From contig CAMEET010000013.1 of NCBI GenBank assembly GCA_945915085.1, forward strand, positions 1 through 35,656: a stretch of DNA of 35,656 bases. Reading direction: 5' to 3'. Under the pieces are notes generated by a model. The model had not been told where the DNA came from. It saw only the letters and a program-made list of their open reading frames with translations, and searched no databases. Source of the stretch: an uncultured Treponema sp. GTDB lineage: Bacteria > Spirochaetota > Spirochaetia > Treponematales > Treponemataceae. The number at the start of each line of letters is the position of its first letter. Position 1 is the stretch's first letter. Shown here piece by piece: positions 23,330-34,719 of the stretch. A program made the position numbers and the translations under genes.

Positions 23330-26300
23330 TTAATCTTCACCACGGAGGAAGTCGACAGCATACATATCGGAATTAAAACCTACTGCAACTGGAGATTTTT
23401 TCGATGCTCCTTTTGTTTCTTTAACATTTGACATTACCGAGGTTCTTTGGTCTCCGGCTGTATAATAAGCAGGATCTGTAATTGCTTCAAATGATAAACT
23501 TCCATCAACTTCATCATCAAGATATGCAACTTTAATACCACTTGTAGTACCAAGATAACTTGTATCGATGTAAGAAATTACTGGCTTTATTGCTTTTAAA
23601 CTTGTTCCTTCTGGATCTGTTAATTCTATATCAGTCCACCTTCCAGCTCCATTAGAAGCATCAACTGCAACACTGTTAGTAACAGAATAACTAGAGCCAG
23701 ATTTTGTAAGATACAAATAATAAAGTTTAGCATTATCTGCATCTTGAGCCGCAACGTGTAAATTACCATTTTTATCCATAGCAGCACTTACATAACGTCC
23801 AAAATCTGCAGCAACTCCATTTGGTCTTATGCTAGTAGTTTTTGTCCACTCAGCTGTTGCTTGTGGGAAAGAATTATTACCATACGCAACTTCAAGCGAT
23901 TTATTTGTTTTATTATAGTAAACAATTACTGGACGAGGCTCTGCACTTGATGTTGTATCAACAAATATATCACTCCATTCTCCTGCAATTTCTGTATAAG
24001 TCGGATTATTGCTTGTAGTTTCATTACCTGCAATAACAGTTGCACCATCAGTCATGTGGTCAAAATCTTTTTGAGCCGGTTGATTTGAATTTGCAGGGTT
24101 AGCATTTCCTTTCTTTCTATTTGGAGAAGAAGTCATTTCTGCTACTATATCAATATTGTCTGACATATCAATTTTTCCCCAGTCTTTCAAATCAGAAGTA
24201 ACAAGTTTACTATCATTAGATGCAAAACGATGTCCTGCTCTAAATCCTGCATATTTCAAGCATTTTGCATATGAGTCATAATAACTAACATAAATATAAT
24301 CTACACCGTTTACAGATTTTCCACCATTTGCACTAGAATAGAGTAAGCTATCATTTTCATTATACCAACCTGCAATTCTTGGATTTTTAAATTGATATAA
24401 GATGCTGTCATAACCTGTAGAAGAATCTCTTTTGTGAGAAGCTGTATTATATCCTTGACGTTCAATAAAGAAAGGAAGTTTTTCTTCTTCAATTGTATTA
24501 CCTTTATAAGGATTAAAGTATTCTCTATCATACCAAATTCCTTCTCGAATCAAACATAATCCTAATCCCCAGACACTGCCAGAATCTCCTCCTAATCCGT
24601 TATCTTGAATTACATAATAAGGAGTTCCATTAATAATTGTATAATCCATTTCATCTACAGGGGCTACATAAGCTACTTCGGAAGAAGCAAAACCAATATT
24701 ATCTCCATGACCAGTGTACGATTTTCCACTAACATATCCATACAACTTCAAATCATCTGATGAAATAGCTGCATAGAAACTGTCATTCATACTTGTTACT
24801 GGATCTACAGCCTTATCTTGTCCATTTTGTTTATAAAGATATCCACCACCAGGTCCTTGAGCTACCATGCTACCATCAACAGTAGAAGGAGAACCTGAAC
24901 CACTATTATATTTATCTATTTTCTTTATTGCTCCGCTATGAGGATTTATACTTCCCGGGAATAAAGTTGAAGTTGCTACGCTCCAAACACTAATATATCT
25001 GTCGTCAGTCCAGAAATTTGTACCGGCTGAGGCGGCTTTAGCTGCTCCTAAATCGGTGTCTTTTGCAATGTAACCTGCTTCGATGTTGTAGCCACCGTTT
25101 GTGTTAGAGTTATTTTTTGTTGAAACGGCAGTTCCATCTGTTGGAGTTACAACTACTTCTACCCAGCGTGAATATTGTGGAGCTGTTACTCTAATTTTTC
25201 CATCAGAAACAAACGTAGCATTTTCAGTTGAATCTGCTGCTGTATTTTCAGGAATCTTTCCATTAATTAACTTGTTAGATTTATAGAACTTAACTTTATA
25301 TGTAGCTCCGCTTGCAAAGTTCATACCTTCAATTATCATGTTAGCACCGGCACGAACTGGGAATTTTCCTAAACGAGAACGGTTTGCATAACCAATATCC
25401 TCTGAATAAATACTCTTTATGTATGGTACAAAGTCCATTATATATGTTGGAGTTCTTGTAACATTATTTATTGTGTATTCTGTATTAAAATTAGACATCT
25501 CATTATTCTGAGAATCTTTTGCCTTAACAATAACAGATTTATCTTTATCTAGTCCATAAGGAGTCATATCAATACGGAAGCGCCATTTTACTGTGTGTCC
25601 GCTTTGTCTAATTCCAAAGTCTTCTAGAATTTCAAAAGATTTCCAGTTATCTGGCCTACCATCTATTACTGTTGACCATATTCCATCCTTATAACTTGCA
25701 ACCTTTTTTTCTGTTCCATCTGGAGCTGTAATCAAAAGTTCACCAAGTCTTGTGTCGTCCCATGCATATCCTTCAATATAAACTTCACCACTTACACCAG
25801 GGTTGTCTGTAGAGTTTTCTGCAGGAATATCAATGTGTCCAAGAGGATTTCCGTCATCATCATATACAAATGAACTATCTTCCTTACTGTTCCAATAGAA
25901 CGGTTTTATGCTTGCCGTAGGTTTTGTATCATCTACAACATTTATGATAAGCGGCATTTTTAGCAAGGCATAACAACTGTCTTTACCAGGTGTCGTTTCT
26001 TCTGTAGAATCCCAGAAAGTTGCCGCAAGATATATTGTCGATTTTTTAGCAGAAGTCCAACTTTCATAACCTTCCAGCACTCCATTTGTTATTTCAAATT
26101 CTTTTGACTGGCTTGAATCAAAATTCACTTTTGTGCCTTCTTTATTCACAATCTTCGAAGCCTCTGCAAATTTTTTTGTTGATTTCCATTCACCTTCAGA
26201 AATAGTTTTTATTCCGGCATTTGCCAAATTATCAACAATCTGATAAGTATAAGACAATTCACCGTTTCCACCTGTAAATTCTGGAACTACAAGAAGATTA

Positions 26301-29300
26301 TTTTTAGCAACAAACGGATCTCGTCCAGCAGGCAAAGTGACTGTTGCAATATTTGAACCTTCGCCTTTGTTATTTAAAGTTGAATAGAACGCAAATTCAC
26401 CATATTCCGTACCGTTTGCAGTTGCACCTTCTGACATGTCATTTATAGGTCCAGTTGAATCAGAATAATATTCATACTTTCCATTTCCATTCAAATCTGT
26501 TGCGAGCATCACTCTTGTAAGACGAGGCGCATTATTCTGCACACTTGCTTCATATGATGTACCAGTTACATTTCCAGCTTTATCAAACGCGATAATCACA
26601 AGTTTTCCAGGTCCATCAGGAATATAATTTGAATGGAAAGTTGCATCATAAGTCCATGTATTCAAACTCTTGATGATTGATTCTGCCATGCCATCGCCAT
26701 CATCACCAGAACCTTCGAATAAGTCGCCATTTGCATCAGTTTTTTCTGAACCTGTATTATCTATTACTTGAGCATAAGCAAAGAAAACTTTTTGCGAACC
26801 AGTATCTGGAGCATCGGATTTTAAAGTGACTGTTGTTCCGTCATTTTCGATTTTTTCGATTGTCAGCCATGTTCCATTGATTTCAACAACGCCACCAGCA
26901 CGAATATGTTTATTTTTTTCAATATTGAAAGTGCGTTTATCTGAATTGATAGTAACACTCTGCTCAGTTCCATAAACAACTTGTCCGCCAAGATTTCTTG
27001 ATTTTATTGATGACTCGTCGATATTAATTCTTCCAGCATCTTTGTTAGAAGAATCTGTGCTGTCAATCATCACATCGTAAATTCTATTCTGCGTTTTTCC
27101 TTCACGATAATAATAAAAGAGTACTTTATCAAATCCAGAACCGCCGTCATCTTTCACAGAACCACCAAGCGTAAAATACGTTCCGTTGCTGTTCACAATT
27201 TTTTTATCAGAATCAGAATATTTTACGCCGTTCAAAGTGATGTCATTAATCTGCGGAGCCGAATTATCAAAATTCACGCTGAATTTTTCGTAAGCAGTTG
27301 TTTCCGTGTCAGAATTTTTCATTGCCACCACTTTCACAAATTTAGTTCCGCTTGAATTTTTATCCTCTGTCAAAGGAATTTCAAGAATATAACCTTTTGT
27401 ACCGCCAGTAAATGTTTGTTCTGCCTCTGACAAGTCGCATTTTTTTCCTGCCGCAGTTGCAAGTCCTTCTTCCGTAGTGGCAATATAATACATCACTTGT
27501 TTGATTCCATTTATATCTTCCACAGAAATTTCAAGATTTGCCTTTCCCTTTACATACATATCAGTTACATAAGATTTTGTCGCCGTAACATAATTATTGT
27601 CATCATATTCTTTGATATTTTTTGCCTGTTTTCCAATTGTTGGAATATTGTTATCGATAATCACAAATTGAGTATCTGACCATTTTCCAAATTTGTAATT
27701 ATTGTCAACTGCCACAGCACGAATATTGATTTTGTACTGACCTTCTTTATCATCACTTTTGTTGGATTCTGCCATCATTTCGCCATATTGATTCACAGTC
27801 AAATTCCAGCTGTTTGTGCCGTTTGCCTTAATTCCCCAGAATCCTTCATCACCAATAGCTGAAAGATCGGCATTTATTGCTTCGCCAGTTTTATACTCTG
27901 TATCAGTGATGATTTGATAAATCTGATTTTCATTGTCTTTCAATTCTGACAGCAAAGGTATATCATCCTCTGTAAAATATCCATCTTTATTCATATCAAT
28001 CTGAACAAAAACTTCTTTAACAGAAACGTTATCCTGCGCTGAACCTGTAATTCTGATAGAGCCGTTTACATTTGCTTCACTTCCTTCTGTTCCAATAGGG
28101 AAAGTTACATCAGCTTGAGGTCTGTCTCCAAATGGATTGTATTTAAAATCAAAACCGTTTACAGATTCGTTACCAAGATCATCTTTTGCATAGATATAAA
28201 CTCGCATTGTTAAAATATCTTTTTCATCACGAGGGACTTTGGAATAATCTTCCAAAGTTGTTTCATCGTAAGGAAGAAGAGGATTTTTCTTTTCGTCTAC
28301 CTGTACAAGACCATCAAGAGTGAATTTCCATGTGTTATTCGATCCTGAATTGAAACATTTATATCCCTCTTTTGTGATTTCAGTTCTCACCAAATCCGAA
28401 ACATTTGATTTCAAAGTTCCCTTTCCATCTTCACCGTCATAATAATTATTATTCAAAACGAGATAACGAACATCAGTCACAGCTGAATATTCATCGTTTG
28501 CAGTTCCAGACAAAGTGATGATTCCAGTCTGGACATCTTTTTCATCGTTACTTGGAGTGATAAGCGTTGCAGCAGGTGCGCCATTGTCTATTATTATCTG
28601 TTTTGTAGATGTGTTTGTATGTCCAGCTTTATCCTGCACAGTAAAAGTCAATGTGTGATTTCCTTGAGTCCATCCGTTTTCACCACCCACTTCAAATGCT
28701 TCTGAGCGGTACCTACCTGTTGTTCCATCAACAAGTGTGAGAGAACCAGTTTCGGTATTTTCTGACGTTGTAGAATAATCCACTTTTACAGATAATATTC
28801 CACTTCCGTTTGTACCACCGTCATTCGCTTCTACTTCAAAGACAACAAATTTACCTCTGTTTCCGCCAGCTTTACTTGAAGATTTAAGCTCTTTTCTTAC
28901 TTTTGAAAAATCACTTTCTTTATCTTCTCCGATTCCAAAATAGAAAGCATCAAAATCAGGAACAGCCGTATCTTTATGGAATTTGATGGCACTTGAATTA
29001 TCACTCATCTCATCATTAGAATCAGAATATTTTATATAAGGCTGGTAAATTTGATTAGCACCAGTAGTAAACTCGCCGCCCTGAGTATCAATAATCTTCA
29101 AATATAAAAATTTTTTTCCATCAGCTCCAAGAGGAATAGTTCCCGAACCTGAACTTAATGTAACTGTTTGAGCCGATGACCAATCTCCATGCTCATCGAA
29201 TGTGAATTTTACTTCTTTAATTCCGTCATCATCTTCCACAGAAATATTGAGATTATTTGAAGTGACATAACAATTTTCATCGCTTCCACTTAAATTATTG

Positions 29301-32300
29301 ATTTTGACAATCGGGCGGTCACTGTTCAAATCTATTTGTACTTTTGTCAATTGATTTTCTTGAACGATCGTGTCCGCTGTCAATTTAGCTGCACCGCTTA
29401 TACTGCAGTTTCCAGCCACGTCATAAGCTACAGGCAAAAGATAAACAGTAGATGAAGTTTCTCTTTCTGAAAGTAATTCATTCACATTGATTCCTGTAAA
29501 TTTCCATGCAGTAATATCGCTCATAGAAACGTCACTAGAGTCAGTATCTTTCGAACATGATGAAATCAGAGAAAAACCATCAAAATAACCCGGACAATTC
29601 TCACCTTTCGCATAATAAATCTGAATGCTCTTCACATCATTTGAATCGTTTACTTTTCCACTAAATGTTACTTTGCCATTCAGTTTGGCTTCTGCTGATG
29701 GCATTTCAATCAGCGTTTCTGGTGCTTCTGTGTCTACGAGGAAGTTCACTGCAACAGTGTTTCCTGCATTTCCTGCATAATCTTTTATCGAGATTACTGC
29801 TGATTTTGTACCGTCCCTTTCAGTCAGATTTTCTGCTTCAATTTTTGCAATCCACACTCCGCCTTTTGGTCCACTTCCATCAGTTCCTTTTTCAAATCCT
29901 GTTTTCTTGTCTGCAGGAATTTCCCATTTTCCTTCTTCATTCTTTGAATATACTTTTGCAGGGATCTGTTTTTCACCAATTTTTACACAAATTTCACTTA
30001 CTCCAGATTGTCGGCTGTCTCCGTTTTTATCTTCAAATCCGCCTGCAAGCTCAATTGCTTTTGTTTTGTTCGTTAAAATTGAATTGTTATATTTTTTCCA
30101 TCCGCTGTTTCCAGAAGCCTCGCCATTTTCCTCAACAAAACGATACCAGACTGCACTTGTTTCAGAATTTTGTTCCTGCGGAGCTGCTGTTTTAGTGAGT
30201 TTTGGTGCTGTCATATCAATATTAATTTTAGGCATTGGCAAAACATTAGCTTTGTTTCCAGCCTTATCTGACACTGTAAGTTTCAGACTGTTTGCACCGC
30301 TGCCTTCTGTTTCTTCATCAAAGCCACTGATTATAGATTCAAATGTTTCCTTATTTCCGATGTCTGTCGTGTAAATAGTTCCTCTCAGATTTCCAAGATT
30401 TCCGCCTTTGTTCAGTTCATAATCAATTTTATTTACGCCACTACCTTCCTCTGTTACTGTTCCAGAAAGTTTCAAAGTATCAGTTTTGTACCATTTTTCT
30501 GCTATCTGAGAATATTCTACATCTCCAAGCTTGATTTCAGACGCATTGATTTGTGGTGCTGTTTTATCAAGAATAAAGTTATAGCTCCATTCTGTCGACT
30601 CCCCGAAAATGTTTGTCGCAGTGACTGTTCTTGTCACATATTTATTTTCATAATCTGCAAGTTTTTCATCAGCAACTGCTTCTATCGTGATTTTTCCACT
30701 GCCATCTGGCATACAACTTCCAGAAGAAAGAATCTCTGCTACCACATCAGTTGCAGTTTCATCTTTTTTATACTCATCTTTCCAAGTCACACTTTCAAGT
30801 TTATTATTTGTGCCAGAACATGACACCGTAGCACTCGTTGAAATTGCACCAGTTATGTATTCATAAGATTTTCCCTCTTTTTCAGTTTTGTATGCGCCGT
30901 CTGCTATACCTGAATTTTTTGATGAAATAACAGGAGCAATATTGTCAATTAAAATTGGAGAAGAAACAGCTTTATTTCCAGCATCATCAATCACTTCGAT
31001 AGTGTAACTATTCTTACCAACTGGAACATTTTTCAAACTAATAGAAACTTCATATTTCTTACCGCCTGCCGCATTTTCTTCAATCGATGCAGTTCCATTT
31101 TCAACAACATTTCCATTGTTTTCCAAATTCTTCTTTTCATTCAAAATGATTGGTTCACATTCCACAATACTGCCATTATTATAAACAGCCACACAATTAT
31201 CTTTTTTCAACAAAACATTTTCAGATATATCAGCAGAAATTTTTGTTAAATCTTTTCCAGGTTCTACATTAACATTAGAAATAACAGGTGGTTTACTGTC
31301 TATCGTTACATAAATGCAACATGAATTATTATCTTTAATTTTTGACACATTTCCAGCAGCATCTTTTGCAGCCAAATAAATCAAATACGTCTTTCCGTCA
31401 ATAGAATTTCCACTTCCGGAATTCTCAGAATTCTGATTAGAATCCAATTCAGACTTAAAGTTAATACTGATATTCCAATTTCCATTATAACCATTATTAT
31501 CAGTAGGAGTTATTCTTCCAGTTTTCCATTTTGTACTATCGTTGATATTATATGAACTTCCATTTGTTTCAGGTTTTTCTCCATTAGCCTCAGCAATATA
31601 ATAGTAGATATTTCCGCCATTAAATCCAGAAACACCATCATCATCTGCATTTTCAATATCAGAAACAGTACCTTCAATTACATAATAACTCGAAGAATCC
31701 GCAGTTCCATAAGTTTTCAAACCGCCAACCGCTGTTAAAACATCTTCAGTTACACTCTCACCTTTCACTTTTGTAATTTTAAAAGTAGGAGGTACAGGAT
31801 CATAATTAAAACTGAAAATTTTTAACGTTTCCTGATTATAATCATCAACCGCTTTATAACAATATTCATATTTTTTTGAAGTTCCCGCGTTTTCACCTTC
31901 GACAGTTAGTTTTACTTCATCAGTCCATTTTCCGCCACTATGAGAAATAGGTGTTCCATCACCGGTACATTCTTTGTTATCAAACCTTGTAATCGTTGCA
32001 GTTTCATCATCAATAGTACCTTCAACAGTAAATGAAGAAGTCATAAATCCATCACTGGCAGTTTTAATTTCAAGTTTTGGAGCACCATCATCTACAGCAA
32101 TAAGGAAAGGTCCCACTTTTGTTTTATTAAATTTACATTTCTCAGGTGCAGAACTATCATAAAAAATATCTTCCACTTCAATTTCAATCAGATAAGTTCC
32201 CTGAGATTGAGGCATTTTTGCTTTCAAACTGAATGTAGTCTTTCCATCAGGTTTTGTATCCAAAATGATAGGAGTCCAGACATCATCTAAAATAATATTT

Positions 32301-34663
32301 TCCTTATCAAGTTTAATATTTTTATATCGTACAACAACATTTTTTATACCATCATCATCTGAAATTGAACCAAGCATAATATTATTTGAAGAAGTTCCAA
32401 AAACTGTACGATATTCGGACTTCTTAGCATTTTCATATTCATTCCTTCCCCAGTTATCATCATACAAAATCACATTCTTATCTTCAGAATTTCCACATTC
32501 AGTATTAGAAAGAACAATTTGAGGAGCATCAGTACTTTGGTCAATATTCAAAATTATAACAGAATTAGAATCTTTTCCGCTGTAAGCCACATTTCCATGA
32601 GAATCCATAGCTTTTAGCAGAATTTGTTTACTTGAACCATCAGCAAATTGAGTAGTATCAATAGAAAACTTCAGATTTCCTGCAGTCGAACCACTGTCAC
32701 CACTTTTCCATTCAGGCTCTTTTCCATCCACAAACTCACCAGTTGAATACCATGATTCCTTAACCTTCTTATTATCCGAAATCAATTCAGAAATATTCAC
32801 AATACCATTAACTTTATAAACCTGCTCATTAGTATAAACCAAAGGTGTAATTGAAGGTTCAGAATCAAAAACAGGAGGATAAATATCATTATCAACAGAA
32901 ATCTCTTTAGATGAAACCAGATTACTGTCATCAAAAGCTACAATATAAATAGTATAAGATTCATCAGTAATTTTTGGAGAAATACATTTGAAATTATAGA
33001 ATTTTAATGAAGGAGTAGTTTCTTTTACATTCAAATAAAGTCCACTTGAAACAGAAGCGATTTCTTCTTCAGAATTAATCGATTTTTCATTAACCAAAAG
33101 TTCCACATTCAAATAATTCTCATCAGGTTTATTTTCATTGTAAGAATTTTTATACAATCTTATTTTACTCATCTTTGAAGGAGTCTTCACAGTACCAGTA
33201 ATCTCAAATTCCTTACTTGAAGCAATCTGCACAGAAGAACCAGGCGATTTTACAGTCACAATAGGAGCAACATTTGTCGAAGTAATCTTCACACCATAAT
33301 TACTGTCATTCCTAATACCCACACCTGCCGCATCAGAAGCAACCACTTCCACCAGATAATAACCGCCAACAGAAAGCCCATCAATCTGTTCAACATTCAA
33401 AGATTTCGAAACCCAAGTACAAGATGACGAGAACAATTCAAACTTAGAAGTCAGCGTTGCCTTATCAGTAACACTACCATCCGCAGCAATAGAACCTGGT
33501 TCCAAAATCGTAATCTTTTTGCTATTAGATTGCACTTTACCATTTCTATCACACGGAACCAGATAAACACCAATAGACTGCGGTAAAATAGCATTTTTAT
33601 CCCTTCCCACATAAACATTTACAGTCAAAGAATTTTTATTCATCAAACCATAACTATCCACTTCCAGATCAGGATTGTCCCCAAGAGATTCATAACCCTG
33701 CAACTGGAAATAAGGATTATTTACAGGATTTAAAGAGAAAGTCAGTTTATCAACTTTTTTAGAATTTAAAGCATCCGCCAATTCAGGATAACTATCAGCC
33801 GAAACACCACCATTCAGAATACTATAAGCAATAGAAGGTTTATAACCAGAAATCAAAGACAAATCGTTACTCAAATAAATCGTATTAGTAGAATTACCTC
33901 TATCACCTTCCACAGCAGGAACCTGTCTTGCATCATCAAAAACCTCAAGCCCCAAATAATAATTTTTAGTACCAGCTTCTTTATCTTCACCATAAATCTC
34001 TTTATAGAAACTTTCACCATCTTCCAGCCATTCAGCAACAATAAAATCAATAGAAGTAGAAATTCCACTAAAAGATTTTCTGGCAATCTCCACATGTTTG
34101 TCATCATAAATTACAGCATCAATAGCATCTATAGTACCGCCATTCACTTCATCAGCACCACGCCCAATAATAGAAAACTTTTGACCATAAGACATAGGAG
34201 TTGAAATAGAAACAGTAGAAGGAGAATCAATAACCACAAAAGGAGCAGTATTATCAACCGTAATAACAGTAGAAACAGAAGACGAATGATTATAAGTATC
34301 CGTAGCAGTAATCAAAATAGAATAAGTACCATCAGGAATTTTTACAGAAACAGGATCTACAGAACATTCCCACAACCCGCTGGTCTTATCATCCGCTTTA
34401 GAATAAAAAAGAATTGCATTATAAGGACCAAATTGTACTTTTTCATCATTAGTTTTCTTAAAAAGAACAGAAACTTCTTTAACTTCAAGGTCATCGTTCC
34501 ATTCACCAGAAAAAGTGATGGTCTTTCGAGTACGAGCATTTTCATTAGGCGATAAAAGTGAAACAGAAGGCGGTTCAACATCAACTTGTGCCCCTAAACC
34601 AATCTCACAGGAAGAAAAAATAACAAAAACAATAAAACATAACAATACAAATACTTTCTTCAT
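23330..34663 (-). CDS. Giant lipoprotein (3777 residues) with many Ig-like repeats, probable surface adhesin
   Basis: One uninterrupted frame encodes a protein of roughly 400 kDa. The ATG at 34663 has AAAGG seven bases upstream and opens a lipoprotein signal with lipobox FSSC (Cys19). A longer open frame to 34729 is not used, because it reaches the -10 box. From about residue 30 to 3050 the chain is a series of beta-sandwich-like modules. They end in linkers of the type VDNTAPFVV, LIDNIAPVIS, ILDKTAPQIN and NFDNSAPQIN; at least 15 such D-x-x-x-P joints are visible. Each module has an 'A-x-D-x-x-G-N' strand such as AKDAAGNVSKI or VQDKAGHTNT. About 3080-3190 resembles an IPT/TIG module. The last 550 residues repeat PVIVYYN/PVISYID strands and look like a beta-propeller. 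No catalytic motif was recognised. It probably extends from the outer surface for adhesion or polysaccharide contact. Confidence 0.9.
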   Translation of the reverse strand: MKKVFVLLCFIVFVIFSSCEIGLGAQVDVEPPSVSLLSPNENARTRKTITFSGEWNDDLEVKEVSVLFKKTNDEKVQFGPYNAILFYSKADDKTSGLWECSVDPVSVKIPDGTYSILITATDTYNHSSSVSTVITVDNTAPFVVIDSPSTVSISTPMSYGQKFSIIGRGADEVNGGTIDAIDAVIYDDKHVEIARKSFSGISTSIDFIVAEWLEDGESFYKEIYGEDKEAGTKNYYLGLEVFDDARQVPAVEGDRGNSTNTIYLSNDLSLISGYKPSIAYSILNGGVSADSYPELADALNSKKVDKLTFSLNPVNNPYFQLQGYESLGDNPDLEVDSYGLMNKNSLTVNVYVGRDKNAILPQSIGVYLVPCDRNGKVQSNSKKITILEPGSIAADGSVTDKATLTSKFELFSSSCTWVSKSLNVEQIDGLSVGGYYLVEVVASDAAGVGIRNDSNYGVKITSTNVAPIVTVKSPGSSVQIASSKEFEITGTVKTPSKMSKIRLYKNSYNENKPDENYLNVELLVNEKSINSEEEIASVSSGLYLNVKETTPSLKFYNFKCISPKITDESYTIYIVAFDDSNLVSSKEISVDNDIYPPVFDSEPSITPLVYTNEQVYKVNGIVNISELISDNKKVKESWYSTGEFVDGKEPEWKSGDSGSTAGNLKFSIDTTQFADGSSKQILLKAMDSHGNVAYSGKDSNSVIILNIDQSTDAPQIVLSNTECGNSEDKNVILYDDNWGRNEYENAKKSEYRTVFGTSSNNIMLGSISDDDGIKNVVVRYKNIKLDKENIILDDVWTPIILDTKPDGKTTFSLKAKMPQSQGTYLIEIEVEDIFYDSSAPEKCKFNKTKVGPFLIAVDDGAPKLEIKTASDGFMTSSFTVEGTIDDETATITRFDNKECTGDGTPISHSGGKWTDEVKLTVEGENAGTSKKYEYCYKAVDDYNQETLKIFSFNYDPVPPTFKITKVKGESVTEDVLTAVGGLKTYGTADSSSYYVIEGTVSDIENADDDGVSGFNGGNIYYYIAEANGEKPETNGSSYNINDSTKWKTGRITPTDNNGYNGNWNISINFKSELDSNQNSENSGSGNSIDGKTYLIYLAAKDAAGNVSKIKDNNSCCIYVTIDSKPPVISNVNVEPGKDLTKISADISENVLLKKDNCVAVYNNGSIVECEPIILNEKKNLENNGNVVENGTASIEENAAGGKKYEVSISLKNVPVGKNSYTIEVIDDAGNKAVSSPILIDNIAPVISSKNSGIADGAYKTEKEGKSYEYITGAISTSATVSCSGTNNKLESVTWKDEYKKDETATDVVAEILSSGSCMPDGSGKITIEAVADEKLADYENKYVTRTVTATNIFGESTEWSYNFILDKTAPQINASEIKLGDVEYSQIAEKWYKTDTLKLSGTVTEEGSGVNKIDYELNKGGNLGNLRGTIYTTDIGNKETFESIISGFDEETEGSGANSLKLTVSDKAGNKANVLPMPKINIDMTAPKLTKTAAPQEQNSETSAVWYRFVEENGEASGNSGWKKYNNSILTNKTKAIELAGGFEDKNGDSRQSGVSEICVKIGEKQIPAKVYSKNEEGKWEIPADKKTGFEKGTDGSGPKGGVWIAKIEAENLTERDGTKSAVISIKDYAGNAGNTVAVNFLVDTEAPETLIEMPSAEAKLNGKVTFSGKVNDSNDVKSIQIYYAKGENCPGYFDGFSLISSCSKDTDSSDVSMSDITAWKFTGINVNELLSERETSSTVYLLPVAYDVAGNCSISGAAKLTADTIVQENQLTKVQIDLNSDRPIVKINNLSGSDENCYVTSNNLNISVEDDDGIKEVKFTFDEHGDWSSAQTVTLSSGSGTIPLGADGKKFLYLKIIDTQGGEFTTGANQIYQPYIKYSDSNDEMSDNSSAIKFHKDTAVPDFDAFYFGIGEDKESDFSKVRKELKSSSKAGGNRGKFVVFEVEANDGGTNGSGILSVKVDYSTTSENTETGSLTLVDGTTGRYRSEAFEVGGENGWTQGNHTLTFTVQDKAGHTNTSTKQIIIDNGAPAATLITPSNDEKDVQTGIITLSGTANDEYSAVTDVRYLVLNNNYYDGEDGKGTLKSNVSDLVRTEITKEGYKCFNSGSNNTWKFTLDGLVQVDEKKNPLLPYDETTLEDYSKVPRDEKDILTMRVYIYAKDDLGNESVNGFDFKYNPFGDRPQADVTFPIGTEGSEANVNGSIRITGSAQDNVSVKEVFVQIDMNKDGYFTEDDIPLLSELKDNENQIYQIITDTEYKTGEAINADLSAIGDEGFWGIKANGTNSWNLTVNQYGEMMAESNKSDDKEGQYKINIRAVAVDNNYKFGKWSDTQFVIIDNNIPTIGKQAKNIKEYDDNNYVTATKSYVTDMYVKGKANLEISVEDINGIKQVMYYIATTEEGLATAAGKKCDLSEAEQTFTGGTKGYILEIPLTEDKNSSGTKFVKVVAMKNSDTETTAYEKFSVNFDNSAPQINDITLNGVKYSDSDKKIVNSNGTYFTLGGSVKDDGGSGFDKVLFYYYREGKTQNRIYDVMIDSTDSSNKDAGRINIDESSIKSRNLGGQVVYGTEQSVTINSDKRTFNIEKNKHIRAGGVVEINGTWLTIEKIENDGTTVTLKSDAPDTGSQKVFFAYAQVIDNTGSEKTDANGDLFEGSGDDGDGMAESIIKSLNTWTYDATFHSNYIPDGPGKLVIIAFDKAGNVTGTSYEASVQNNAPRLTRVMLATDLNGNGKYEYYSDSTGPINDMSEGATANGTEYGEFAFYSTLNNKGEGSNIATVTLPAGRDPFVAKNNLLVVPEFTGGNGELSYTYQIVDNLANAGIKTISEGEWKSTKKFAEASKIVNKEGTKVNFDSSQSKEFEITNGVLEGYESWTSAKKSTIYLAATFWDSTEETTPGKDSCYALLKMPLIINVVDDTKPTASIKPFYWNSKEDSSFVYDDDGNPLGHIDIPAENSTDNPGVSGEVYIEGYAWDDTRLGELLITAPDGTEKKVASYKDGIWSTVIDGRPDNWKSFEILEDFGIRQSGHTVKWRFRIDMTPYGLDKDKSVIVKAKDSQNNEMSNFNTEYTINNVTRTPTYIMDFVPYIKSIYSEDIGYANRSRLGKFPVRAGANMIIEGMNFASGATYKVKFYKSNKLINGKIPENTAADSTENATFVSDGKIRVTAPQYSRWVEVVVTPTDGTAVSTKNNSNTNGGYNIEAGYIAKDTDLGAAKAASAGTNFWTDDRYISVWSVATSTLFPGSINPHSGAIKKIDKYNSGSGSPSTVDGSMVAQGPGGGYLYKQNGQDKAVDPVTSMNDSFYAAISSDDLKLYGYVSGKSYTGHGDNIGFASSEVAYVAPVDEMDYTIINGTPYYVIQDNGLGGDSGSVWGLGLCLIREGIWYDREYFNPYKGNTIEEEKLPFFIERQGYNTASHKRDSSTGYDSILYQFKNPRIAGWYNENDSLLYSSANGGKSVNGVDYIYVSYYDSYAKCLKYAGFRAGHRFASNDSKLVTSDLKDWGKIDMSDNIDIVAEMTSSPNRKKGNANPANSNQPAQKDFDHMTDGATVIAGNETTSNNPTYTEIAGEWSDIFVDTTSSAEPRPVIVYYNKTNKSLEVAYGNNSFPQATAEWTKTTSIRPNGVAADFGRYVSAAMDKNGNLHVAAQDADNAKLYYLYLTKSGSSYSVTNSVAVDASNGAGRWTDIELTDPEGTSLKAIKPVISYIDTSYLGTTSGIKVAYLDDEVDGSLSFEAITDPAYYTAGDQRTSVMSNVKETKGASKKSPVAVGFNSDMYAVDFLRGED

Positions 34664-34719
34664 AATAATACCTTTCATTAAGATTTTTTTTAGAAACACA
34701 GAATAAGTATCATTTTTAA

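Noticed and set aside
22994-23431. 145-residue open frame across the spacer after the 442-residue gene
   Set aside because: It overlaps the ends of both flanking genes and the GC-rich element. The translation is Arg/Ser/His-rich without protein character.
29665-30374. Two long plus-strand frames antisense to the giant lipoprotein
   Set aside because: They are Leu/Phe/Ser-rich shadows of an Asp/Glu/Lys-rich coding strand. The sense frame shows clear Ig-like repeats through this region.
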